DNA from: VRUE01 sp963844395
GTDB lineage: Bacteria; Actinomycetota; Thermoleophilia; Solirubrobacterales; 70-9
Length of the DNA: 64,000 bases
Reading direction: 5' to 3'
Assembly (NCBI GenBank): GCA_963844395.1
Contig: CAWJNX010000002.1
Location: 620,001 to 684,000 of the forward strand
Part shown: piece after piece, positions 56,870 to 64,000 of the stretch
Layout: each line of letters opens with the position of its first letter
Numbering within the stretch: the first letter of the stretch is position 1
Made by a program: the position numbers and the translations under genes
Notes under the pieces: model-generated
The model's input: only the letters and a program-made list of their open reading frames with translations
The model's database searches: none
What the model was told of the DNA's origin: nothing

Positions 56870-58027
56870 ATGGACCTCCTCGAGTATCAGGGCAAGCAGC
56901 TCTTCGCCGCGCACGGCATCGCCGTGCCGAGCGGCGAGGTCGCCACGACCGTGGAGGGGGCCGTCGCCGCCGCCGAGCGGATCGGATACCCGTGTGCGAT
57001 CAAGGCCCAAGTGCTGATCGGCGGCCGCGGCAAGGCGGGCGGGATCAAGATCGCCGCCGACCAGGCCGAGGCACGCGAGCACGCCGACGCGATCCTCGGC
57101 ATGGACATCGTCGGCCCGCACGGCGAGGGTCCGTTCCGGGTCGACCAGGTCTGGATCGAGGGCGGCTCCGACATCGCCGAGGAGTACTACGCCTCGGTCA
57201 TCCTCGACCGCGGCGAGAAGAAGCTGCTGGCGATGGTCTCGGCCAAGGGCGGGATGGACATCGAGGCGGTCGCCGCCGAGGATCCCGATGCGCTGGTCAA
57301 ACGCCACATCGACCCGACCCGCGAGTTCGACGCCGCCGTCGCGCGCTCGATCGTCGCCGACGCCGGCCTCGCCGAGGACGCCCTCGACCAGGCCGCCGAG
57401 GTGCTGGTGAAGCTGGCCGAGGTGGCACGCGAGGAGGACGCGACCCTGATCGAGGTCAACCCGCTGATCGTCACCGCCGGGCGCGATGTGGTCGCCCTCG
57501 ACTCGAAGGTGACGATCGACGGCAACTCGCTTTTCCGCCACCAGGACCTGGCCGAGATCGCCGACACCGTCGACGACCCGCAGGAGCAGATGGCGAAGGA
57601 GAAGGGCCTCACCTACGTCAAGCTCGATGGCAACGTCGGCATCCTCGCCAACGGAGCCGGGCTCTGCATGTCAACGCTCGACGTCGTCGCTCAGGCCGGC
57701 GGCGCGCCGGCCAACTTCCTCGACGCCGGCGGCGGCTCCAAAGCGGAGGCGATCGTCGACGCGCTGACCGTGATCGCCTCCGACCAGAAGGTGACGGCGA
57801 TCCTCTTCAACATCTTCGGCGGCATCACCCGCTGCGACGAGATCGCCAACGGGATCGTCGAGGCGTCGGCGCAGCTCGACCTGAAGCAGCCGCTTGTGGT
57901 GCGACTCGACGGCACCAACTCCGAGCAGGGGCTGGAGATCCTCGCCGGCGCCGACCTGCCCAACCTCCATCAGGAGAAGACGATGCTGGGCGCCGCGCAG
58001 CGCGTCGTCGATCTGGCCGGAGCCTGA
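56870..58027 (+). CDS. sucC: Succinyl-CoA synthetase beta subunit
   Basis: A 385-residue protein with an ATP-grasp fold. It begins MDLLEYQGKQLFAAHGIAVPSG, has AQVLIGGRGKAGGIKI, the Mg site VNPLIVTAGR (Glu-Val-Asn-Pro), FLDAGGGSKAEA and ILFNIFGGITRCDEIANGI, then LVVRLDGTNSEQG. It makes ATP or GTP and succinate from succinyl-CoA in the TCA cycle with the alpha subunit. The stop and the sucD start share one base (TGATG). Confidence 0.97.
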   Translation: MDLLEYQGKQLFAAHGIAVPSGEVATTVEGAVAAAERIGYPCAIKAQVLIGGRGKAGGIKIAADQAEAREHADAILGMDIVGPHGEGPFRVDQVWIEGGSDIAEEYYASVILDRGEKKLLAMVSAKGGMDIEAVAAEDPDALVKRHIDPTREFDAAVARSIVADAGLAEDALDQAAEVLVKLAEVAREEDATLIEVNPLIVTAGRDVVALDSKVTIDGNSLFRHQDLAEIADTVDDPQEQMAKEKGLTYVKLDGNVGILANGAGLCMSTLDVVAQAGGAPANFLDAGGGSKAEAIVDALTVIASDQKVTAILFNIFGGITRCDEIANGIVEASAQLDLKQPLVVRLDGTNSEQGLEILAGADLPNLHQEKTMLGAAQRVVDLAGA

Positions 58028-58902
58028 TGAGCATCGTCGTCGATGAGAGCACGAAGCTTGTCGTCTCCGGCCTGACCGGCCGCGAGGGCTCCTTCCACGG
58101 ACTGCGCAACCGCGCCTACGGAACCGACCTGGTCGCGGGGGTGACGCCCGACAAGGGCGGCCAGGACGTCGAGGGGGTGCCGATCTTCGACTCGATCGAG
58201 GAGTCGGTGAAGGAGGCCGGCGCCAACACCTCGATGATCTTCGTACCGGCTCGCTTCGCGGCGGCGGCGATCGACGAGGCGATCGAGTCCGGCGTGCAGA
58301 CGGTGATCGCGATCACCGAGGGGATTCCAGTCCTCGACATGCTGAAGACCTACTGGAAGGCGCAGGAGGCGGGCGTCCGCCTGATCGGCCCCAACTGCCC
58401 CGGCGTCCTCTCGCCGGGCAAGGCCAACGTCGGCATCATCCCGGCCCAGTTCTTCGACCCGGGCAAGATCGGCGTCGTCTCCAAGTCAGGCACGCTCACC
58501 TACCAGATCGGTAACGAGCTGAAACAGGCCGGCGAGGGCAACTCCTCGATCGTCGGGATCGGCGGCGACCCGATCGTCGGCTCCGACTTCATCGACATCC
58601 TCAAGCTTTATGAGGCAGATCCCGACACCGAGCTGATCGTGATGGTCGGCGAGATCGGCGGCGACGCCGAGGAGCGCGCCGCCGAGTTCATCGCCGCCAA
58701 GATCTCCAAGCCGGTCGTTGCCTACATCGCCGGCTTCACGGCGCCCCCGGGCAAGCAGATGGGCCACGCCGGCGCGATCATCTCGGGCTCCTCGGGGACG
58801 GCCCAGGCTAAGAAGGAAGCGCTCGAGGCGAAGGGCGTGCGGGTCGGCGAAAGCCCGACCGAGACGGCCCGGATCGCGGTCGAAGTCCTCAGGTCGCTCT
58901 AG
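58027..58902 (+). CDS. sucD: Succinyl-CoA synthetase alpha subunit
   Basis: A 291-residue protein with the CoA-binding domain (SGLTGREGSFHGLRNRAYGT, GVTPDKGGQ), the GPNCPGVLSPG motif and the phosphohistidine loop near GFTAPPGKQMGHAGAIISG, where His is phosphorylated. It is coupled to sucC. Together they form the two-subunit enzyme in the cytoplasm. Confidence 0.97.
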   Translation: MSIVVDESTKLVVSGLTGREGSFHGLRNRAYGTDLVAGVTPDKGGQDVEGVPIFDSIEESVKEAGANTSMIFVPARFAAAAIDEAIESGVQTVIAITEGIPVLDMLKTYWKAQEAGVRLIGPNCPGVLSPGKANVGIIPAQFFDPGKIGVVSKSGTLTYQIGNELKQAGEGNSSIVGIGGDPIVGSDFIDILKLYEADPDTELIVMVGEIGGDAEERAAEFIAAKISKPVVAYIAGFTAPPGKQMGHAGAIISGSSGTAQAKKEALEAKGVRVGESPTETARIAVEVLRSL

Positions 58903-58915
58903 CGGCGGGCGCGAT

Positions 58916-60157
58916 TCAGTACAGCGGCTTCGGCCGTTCTCTCAGCGCGTCAACGATCGCTTCCATGCCCTCGAAGCTGCCGTACGGGTTGACCGTTTCG
59001 ATGAAGTCGGGGGCGGGAGGTGGGTTGACGACGATCTTCACCCCGGCGACGTCAACCCAGGCGGTGAAGGCTCGCGGCGCCTTCTTAGGGCAGCGCGCGT
59101 AGTCCTCTTTGTAGCCGCCGAAGATCGTCGCGCTGGCGCCGAGGATCGCGACCGTGCGCTTCTGCGTGCATTTCCAGCTGGTGATCACCTTGGCGGTTGC
59201 CGAGTCGGCGAAGAGGTGCCAGGTCTCCGGGGTCCAGGTGTCGAGCCAGATGTTTCTGTAGTCGACCACGAGAGGCGGGTGCGGGGCTTCGGCACTGCCC
59301 ATGCCCATGGGTTCTTCGGGAAACGGCTCGCCGAAGCCCGACTGGAACAGCCGGTTCGGCGGCAGCCCACCGCCAGGCCTGAACGTGCGCCCGAGCCAGT
59401 AGACGGGGATGTCGATCTCCGGGTCGTCGAGCCCGACTTCGGCGTCGGAGCGTTCGACCTTCGTGTAGCGGGTCGGCTTGCGGATGTGGGCCTGCTGGAG
59501 CGGCGCCAGTTCGGCGACGACGCGGTCGTTGGTGGCGACGGACGCACCCATGGCGACTACCACCGCGACGGTGCTGCCGCTGCGCCAGGCTAGGAACGAG
59601 ACCTTCTGCTTGCCGCGGATCAGGTAGGGGTACCGGGCCTGCGTCGTGTGGAAGAGCCGCGTCTGCGCGCCGATCCTGGCGCTCGTCTCTACTGCCCGCG
59701 GCGGGCCGCTACCCAGCACGCGGCCGAGCATGGTGGGGGCCAGGTGCCAGGCGTCGGCGGCGGCCGCGGCGCTGCCGAGCGCCATCACGCCGCTGAAGAC
59801 AACCGGCGCGACCGGCTCCTGTCCGGGGATCGTGAAGCGGCTGACATAGGCTGCGATGCAGCCCTTGGCGCGGTACATGCGCGCGAACTTGGCCACCGGG
59901 TCGGGCTTGTCGGATGAGCGGCTGAAGGCTTCGCAGAAGAGGCCGTCGTCTCCTCTGCCCTCGCCGAGGTAGCCGTTGCCGTAGCCCGGTGGCAGGTCGG
60001 GCAGTCGCAGGACCAGCCGCGACTGGTCGATCTTCGGCGGGCGGTAGCCGTCGGCGGCATCGCTCGAGGAGTCGCTGAGCAGCACGACCCCGAGTGCGAC
60101 CGCGAGCGCCGCGAGGAACGTGACGGCGCCGATACGGAAGCCGGGCAAGAGCGTCAT
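58916..60157 (-). CDS. Membrane-anchored extracytoplasmic protein of unknown function
   Basis: Starting at ATG 60157 (the preceding 33 residues of the longer frame overlap the next gene's promoter), the product has 413 residues. A single N-terminal helix (RIGAVTFLAALAVALGVVLL) anchors a large extracellular domain with six or so cysteines and long beta segments. Part of it (PDPVAKFARMYRAKGCIAAYVSRF) reads as a repeated-strand module. I recognise no catalytic motif. It is convergent with sucD by 14 bases. Confidence 0.6.
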   Translation of the reverse strand: MTLLPGFRIGAVTFLAALAVALGVVLLSDSSSDAADGYRPPKIDQSRLVLRLPDLPPGYGNGYLGEGRGDDGLFCEAFSRSSDKPDPVAKFARMYRAKGCIAAYVSRFTIPGQEPVAPVVFSGVMALGSAAAAADAWHLAPTMLGRVLGSGPPRAVETSARIGAQTRLFHTTQARYPYLIRGKQKVSFLAWRSGSTVAVVVAMGASVATNDRVVAELAPLQQAHIRKPTRYTKVERSDAEVGLDDPEIDIPVYWLGRTFRPGGGLPPNRLFQSGFGEPFPEEPMGMGSAEAPHPPLVVDYRNIWLDTWTPETWHLFADSATAKVITSWKCTQKRTVAILGASATIFGGYKEDYARCPKKAPRAFTAWVDVAGVKIVVNPPPAPDFIETVNPYGSFEGMEAIVDALRERPKPLY

Positions 60158-60234
60158 ACGGCGCGAGTATAGGAGCGCCCGGCACGGCGTCGAGGAGGGT
60201 TCGGTTGAAGCTGGGGCGTTGCTAGGGTCGAGCG

Positions 60235-61339
60235 ATGGCCGGCGACACGATTTCATTCGCCCGCGGGGCGCCGAGCGCCGACATCCTGCCCAAGGACGCG
60301 GTGCGCGACGCGGCCGCCGCCGCCCTCTCCGAGGACTGGCAGAAGGCGCTTTCCTACGGGACGGGGATCGGGCATCCTGGGCTTTGCCAATGGGTCGCCG
60401 AGCGGCACGGGGGGATCGATCCCGGCCAGGTGATGATCGCCAACGGGTCGCTGGAGGCGGGATGGATGCTGTTCGAGCACCTGCTCGAGCCGGGCGACCG
60501 CGTGATCGTCGAGCAGCCGACCTACGACCGCACGCTGCTGATGCTGCAGCGGCTCGGGGTCGAGCTGGTGCCGGTGCGGCTGGAGGCGGACGGCATCGAC
60601 GTCGACGCCTTGGAGGCAGTGCTTGGCGAGGGGCCGATCAAGCTCGCGCACGTCATTCCCAACTTCCACAACCCGGCCGGCTGCACGCTCTCGGCCGAGA
60701 AGCGGGTGCGGCTGGTCGAGCTTGCCGCCGAGCACGAGCTTCTGGATCTTCGAGGACGATCCCTACCGCGAGCTGCCCTTCGAGGGCGAGGCACTGGAGA
60801 CGATGCTCTCGATCGACAAGGCGGACCATGTCGTCCACGCCTCCTCCTTCTCGAAGACGGTCAGCCCCGGCGTGCGGGTCGGCTACCTGGCCGGCCCCGG
60901 CGAGGAGATCGCAAAGCTCGCCAAGCGGGCCAACGAGACCTATATCTCACCCAACATGCTGGCCGAGGCGGTCGTCCTCGAGCTGTGCCGCTCGGGCGGG
61001 CTCGACACCAACATCGAGTTCGTCAGGGGCGCCCTGCGCGACCGCCGCGACGCGCTGGTCGAGGCCCTGCGCGAGCAGATCCCCGAGGCCGAGTTCGTCG
61101 TGCCGGCCGGCGGCTACTTCCTCTGGCTCGACCTCGCCGCCGGCACCGACACGCCCGCCCTGCTGGCCGAGGCGAAGGGCGAGGGCGTCGCCTTCGTCGC
61201 CGGCCCCGACTTCATGATCGAGGGCGGCGAGAACAGCCTCCGCCTCTCCTTCGCCAGTGTCCCCCCGGAGCGGATCCCCGAGGGCGTCGCGCGGATCGCC
61301 CGCGCCCTGGAGCGGGTGCGCGCCGGCTCGCCGGCCTAG
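60235..61339 (+). CDS. PLP-dependent aminotransferase (fold I, MocR/2-aminoadipate type), frameshifted
   Basis: The first frame from ATG 60235 gives ISFARGAPSADILPKDAV, QVMIANGSLEAGWMLFEHLL and VIPNFHNPAGCTLS. After a one-base change near 60740 the second frame gives WIFEDDPYRELPFEGEA, the PLP lysine in HASSFSKTVSPGVRVGYLAG and LRLSFASVPPERIPEG, ending at 61337. This is an aspartate-aminotransferase-family enzyme similar to 2-aminoadipate or aromatic transaminases. No helix-turn-helix is attached. The frame break is a single-base indel. Confidence 0.85.
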
Positions 61340-62049
61340 CGGCCGTAGCGATCTGAGGAGAGCACGAGCTGCTCGGGAATCGCCGCACGTGGCGGCGGCG
61401 CTGGGTCGGCACGGACCGAGACCGTCTCGGCGACGCTGCTGGAGACCTTGTGCGAGCCGTCCTCGGAGGCGATCGTCACGCCGTCTTCGTCGGAGCTCTC
61501 GACCTTGCCCTCCAGCCCCGGGTGCAGGCCGGCGTCCTTGAGGTAGTGGAGCAGCTCCTCGGCCTCGTTCTCGAAGCGCAGCACGTGGACCGCGGCGCCG
61601 ACCTCGACGTCGGCGAGCAGCGAGCCCCGCTCGCGGGCGCCCTCGACGATCGGGTGGCCGTGGGGGCAGGTCGTCGCATCGCCGATCGCCGCCCGCATCC
61701 GCTCCTCCAGCACCGGCGACATCGCGTGCTCGATCCGCTCCGCCTCCTCGTGCACCTCGTCCCAGGGGATGCCGAGGACGTCGGTGAGGAAGCGCTCGAT
61801 CATCCGGTGGCGGCGGACGATGTGGCTGGCGTGCTCGCGCCCGGACTCGGTGAAGTCGAGCGACTTGTCGGCGTTGCGCTCGACATAGCCGTCGTCGACC
61901 AGGCGCCCGACCATCTCGTGGACGGTGGGGGGCGAGAGCTGCATCGCGCGGGCGATGTTGGCGCCGGTCATCGGCAGCCCGGCCTCCTCGAGCCAGAACA
62001 TCGTCTCCAGGTACTCCTGCTCGGCGACGGTCGCGCTCTCTTGCGACAA
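61336..62049 (-). CDS. DtxR-family metal-dependent regulator
   Basis: A 237-residue protein with an N-terminal winged HTH (EQEYLETMFWLEEAGLPMTGANIARAMQLSPPTVHEMVGRLVDDGYV), a dimerisation/metal domain (HASHIVRRHRMIERFLTDVLGIPWDEVHEEAERIEHAMS), and a C-terminal FeoA/SH3-like domain. Members bind Fe2+ or Mn2+ and repress uptake genes. Which metal cannot be read. No iron-transport gene is next to it; ferritin at 27.5 kb may be part of the regulon (inference). Confidence 0.9.
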   Translation of the reverse strand: MSQESATVAEQEYLETMFWLEEAGLPMTGANIARAMQLSPPTVHEMVGRLVDDGYVERNADKSLDFTESGREHASHIVRRHRMIERFLTDVLGIPWDEVHEEAERIEHAMSPVLEERMRAAIGDATTCPHGHPIVEGARERGSLLADVEVGAAVHVLRFENEAEELLHYLKDAGLHPGLEGKVESSDEDGVTIASEDGSHKVSSSVAETVSVRADPAPPPRAAIPEQLVLSSDRYGR

Positions 62050-62098
62050 GCGGTGCTCCTTCCTGCGGTCGGGGTGGCCAGGGCCGATATTAGCTATC

Positions 62099-62147
62099 GC
62101 CGATGGGCCGAAAACGACAGCCGGAGTGGCGTTTTCGGCCCGTCGGC
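62099..62147. repeat. Palindromic element family E/F, copy near the DtxR gene
   Basis: An 18-bp stem (62099-62116 with 62130-62147) with one G-U pair, of sequence GCCGATGGGCCGAAAACG, and a 13-base loop. It is homologous to the copy in the ald gene (41049) and shares its outer half with 32543-32591. It lies 50 bases upstream of the DtxR start. Confidence 0.7.
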
Positions 62148-62148
62148 C

Positions 62149-62966
62149 TCAGCGGCGTTCGACCAGACTCGAAACGACCGCCTCGTAGAAGCCGTCGCCC
62201 ATCGCGCCCTCGGTGACGGTGACGTTGTCCCAGGCGGCGAGCGCGCCGCGCAGGCCGGGGTCGCGCTGCGGGCCCGTTGGCGACGACGAAGAAGCGGCCG
62301 ACCGCGGCGGCGACCTCGAGGTCCTCTACCGAGTCACCGACCGCGATGCAGTCGGCCGGGTCGTAGCCGCGGGCGCGGCCGTGGGCGGCGGCGGCGTTCG
62401 CCTTGCTGACCATCTTGGGGACCAGGTGGTAGGCGTGGGTGGGGCCGTCGATCGCCGCCATCTCGCGGGCGATCGCGCCGTTGTCGAGCAGGCGCAGGTC
62501 GCCGTGGCCTTCGGCGCACGAGCAGCTCGTTTGCCTCGCCGACGTCGACCTTGCCGCGGAAGAGGTGGGAGAGGACGCGGCCGTGGTGCCAGGGGGCGTG
62601 GTATTCGAGCCGGCCCTCGAAGCGCTCGAAGAGCAGCTTGGGGATGCCGCGCCGCTCGATCTTCTCGTAGACGGTGCCCTCCTCGTCGGGGACGAGGTCG
62701 CCGGTCAGCAGCGTCGTCTCCCCATCGATCGCGAAGGCGCAGCCGGCCTCGTAGATGTAGGAGGTTTGGCCCATCAGCCGCGCCGCCTCATGGACCTGCG
62801 GCTCGCGCCGTCCGGACATGATCACCACCTCGACCCCCGCCCGGTGGCAGGCCTCCAGCCCGCGCGCCTGGGCCAGCGAGAAGCCGCCCTCGGCGTCGCG
62901 GAAGAGCGAGCTGCCCTTGCCGAGCAGGGTGCCGTCGAGGTCGACGTAGACGCATCGCAGTGCCAT
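62149..62966 (-). CDS. HAD-IIB (Cof-like) phosphatase, two frameshifts
   Basis: The frame from ATG 62966 gives VYVDLDGTLLGKG (motif 1 Asp) and VVIMSGRREPQVHE. It breaks near 62515 and continues as DNGAIAREMAAIDG, VPKMVSKANAAAAHG with the Lys and AVGDSVEDLEVAAAVG (motif 4). It breaks again near 62275 and ends EGAMGDGFYEAVVSSLVERR at TGA 62149. Both repairs are single-base. It belongs to the mannosyl-3-phosphoglycerate-phosphatase/Cof-like group. It is divergent from folP. Confidence 0.75.
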
Positions 62967-62989
62967 GGTGCGGTCGCTACGGTAGCCGG

Positions 62990-63843
62990 ATGCCGTGGCG
63001 ACTCGCCGATCGCACCCTCGACCTCGGCCAGCCCCTCGCCGCCGGGATCGTCAACGTCACCGCCGACTCGATGTTCGAGGGAGCGCGGAGCGTGACGCCG
63101 GAGCGGGCGGTGGCCGATGGGCTCGTGCTGGTCGAGGCCGGCTTCGACATGCTCGACGTGGGGGCGGTGGCGGCGCGGAACGGGCCGCCGGTCGAGGCCG
63201 AGGTCGAGGCGGCGGCGCTGGTGCCGGCCGTCGAGGGACTCGCCGAACGCAGGCGTGGCCGGTCTCGGCCGACACCTTCTCGGTCGAGGTGGCGCGGCGG
63301 GCGCTGGCCGCCGGCGCGGTCGCGGTCAACGACATCTCCGGCGGCTCGGAGGAGATGTTCGAGCTGGTTGCCGAGAGCGGCTGCGGCTACGTGCTGATGC
63401 ACATCGAGGGACCGCCTCGGGTCGAGCGGCCGGCGCGCGCCTACGACGACGTGATCGACCATCTGAAGTCGTGGTTCGGGGGGAGAGTCGAGGCTGGCCC
63501 AGGGGCTTGGAGTGGACGTGGAGCAGATCGCGATCGATCCCGGACTCGACTTCGACCTGACCGTCGAGCAGGACCTCGGAGATCCTGCGGCGGCTCGGCG
63601 AGCTGCGCGAGCTGGGACTGCCGCTCTACGTCTCCCTCTCCCGCAAGGACTTCATCGGCGCCGTCCTGGCCGGATCGTGGGAGGAGCGGCTGCCGGCCGA
63701 CGAGCGCGAGTGGGGGACGGTCGCGGCGGTGGCGCTGGCGGTGCGGGGCGGCGCCGACGTCCTTCGCATCCACGACCGCAGCGCGCTGCAGGCCGTGCGG
63801 GTCGCCGGTCGCATCGTGCGCCCGCCGGGGAGCGGCGGCTGAT
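62990..63843 (+). CDS. folP: Dihydropteroate synthase, three frameshifts
   Basis: Across breaks near 63250, 63485 and 63580, the locus gives a full DHPS barrel: AAGIVNVTADSMFEGA (family loop usually NVTPDSF), FDMLDVGAVAARNG, VSADTFSVEVARRALAAGAVAVNDISGGSEE, YVLMHIEGPPR, IAIDPGLDFDLT and LPLYVSLSRKDFIGAVL with the substrate Lys, ending at TGA 63841. It condenses p-aminobenzoate with dihydropterin pyrophosphate in folate synthesis. All breaks repair by one base. The next gene starts inside its stop (TGATG). Confidence 0.85.
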
Positions 63844-64000
63844 GGCGAAGAGTCTGCTCGAGAACCCCTGGTCGATCGCGATCGACCCCGCGCGGCGCGA
63901 CGGCCGCATCGTCGCCGAGAGCTCCGAGCAGGAGCGGCGGGCGAAGCCGGTGGCGATGCCCGGTTCGCTCGACTCCGGCCTGGTCGAGGCGCTGCGCGCC
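63843..64000 (+). CDS. N-terminal fragment of an unidentified protein (possibly a DEAD/DEAH helicase)
   Basis: ATG 63843 shares a base with the folP stop and opens 52 codons to the window end without a stop. The visible residues (LLENPWSIAIDPARRDG, EQERRAKPVAMPGSLD, GLVEALRA) resemble the lead-in of YprA/Hrq1-type DEAD/DEAH helicases, where 'L...L...GI..LY.HQ' follows. This is a guess from a short fragment. Confidence 0.5.

Noticed and set aside
56006..57541. 511-codon minus-strand ORF across sucC and the HAD gene
   Set aside because: It is an Arg/Ala-rich GC-frame shadow. sucC and the HAD hydrolase have unambiguous motifs.

Overview
This is a 64 kb chromosomal window from a high-GC Gram-positive bacterium, most likely an actinobacterium of the Thermoleophilia/Solirubrobacterales type. 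The lineage is inferred from gene content and style: frequent GTG/TTG starts, ATGA/GTGA-coupled operons, an FHA protein with a C-terminal winged helix, DUF2252 and DUF2236 proteins, PucR regulators and tandem S51 peptidases. No 16S or ribosomal gene is present to confirm it.

Layout. 1-12.6 kb: a holin-like/phosphodiesterase fusion running off the left edge, a DUF2252 protein, a PucR regulator, secreted and small membrane proteins, tRNA-Val, a DUF2236 protein, a short FtsH-like protease, an FHA regulator, an MBL hydrolase and a secreted zinc protease. 12.66-18.0 kb: tRNA-Asp(GTC), then an apparent defence operon: two TIR-like (ThsB/DUF1863) proteins, a caspase-like protease, a stand-alone SLOG protein, an unknown 69-residue protein and an OLD-family ATPase/TOPRIM nuclease. 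18-25.5 kb: cupin/TetR pair, DUF1990-like protein, a stand-alone ScoMcrA-like modification-dependent restriction enzyme with a perfect inverted-repeat operator candidate, methyltransferase/ECF sigma pair and two tandem TetRs. 25.7-45.3 kb: two S51 peptidases, a ferritin, then a polyamine/amino-acid catabolic region (enolase-superfamily enzyme, FAD oxidoreductase, potADBC transporter, two aldehyde dehydrogenases, class III aminotransferase, PucR regulator, alanine dehydrogenase), an RTX-repeat protein and an AbiEi/DUF559 protein. 45.4-50.6 kb: dodecin, rhodanese, siroheme sulfite reductase, APS reductase, ATP sulfurylase and APS kinase, an assimilatory sulfate reduction cluster. 50.7-64 kb: amidase, PHP phosphoesterase, acyl-CoA carboxylase alpha chain, sulfatase, HAD hydrolases, sucCD, an aminotransferase, a DtxR regulator, dihydropteroate synthase and the start of a further gene.

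Two things stand out. First, the TIR-TIR-caspase-SLOG-OLD operon (13.06-17.98 kb) combines parts of Thoeris-type signalling (TIR nucleotide synthase, SLOG sensor, caspase effector) with a GajA-like nuclease in one coupled unit next to a tRNA gene. I do not recognise this combination as a named system. Second, intergenic spaces carry several families of dispersed palindromic elements. One family (three copies, about 120 bp) has an invariant interior and perfect outer stems whose proximal parts differ with compensating changes. Another (two copies) has invariant internal-loop sequences around completely different but perfect inner stems. These look like structured RNA or DNA elements.

Many genes between 51 and 64 kb, and a few elsewhere (potA, the second TIR gene), are broken by single-base frameshifts that repair cleanly by one base. 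The density in conserved housekeeping genes points to assembly or sequencing indels rather than real pseudogenes, so interrupted genes are given as whole loci.
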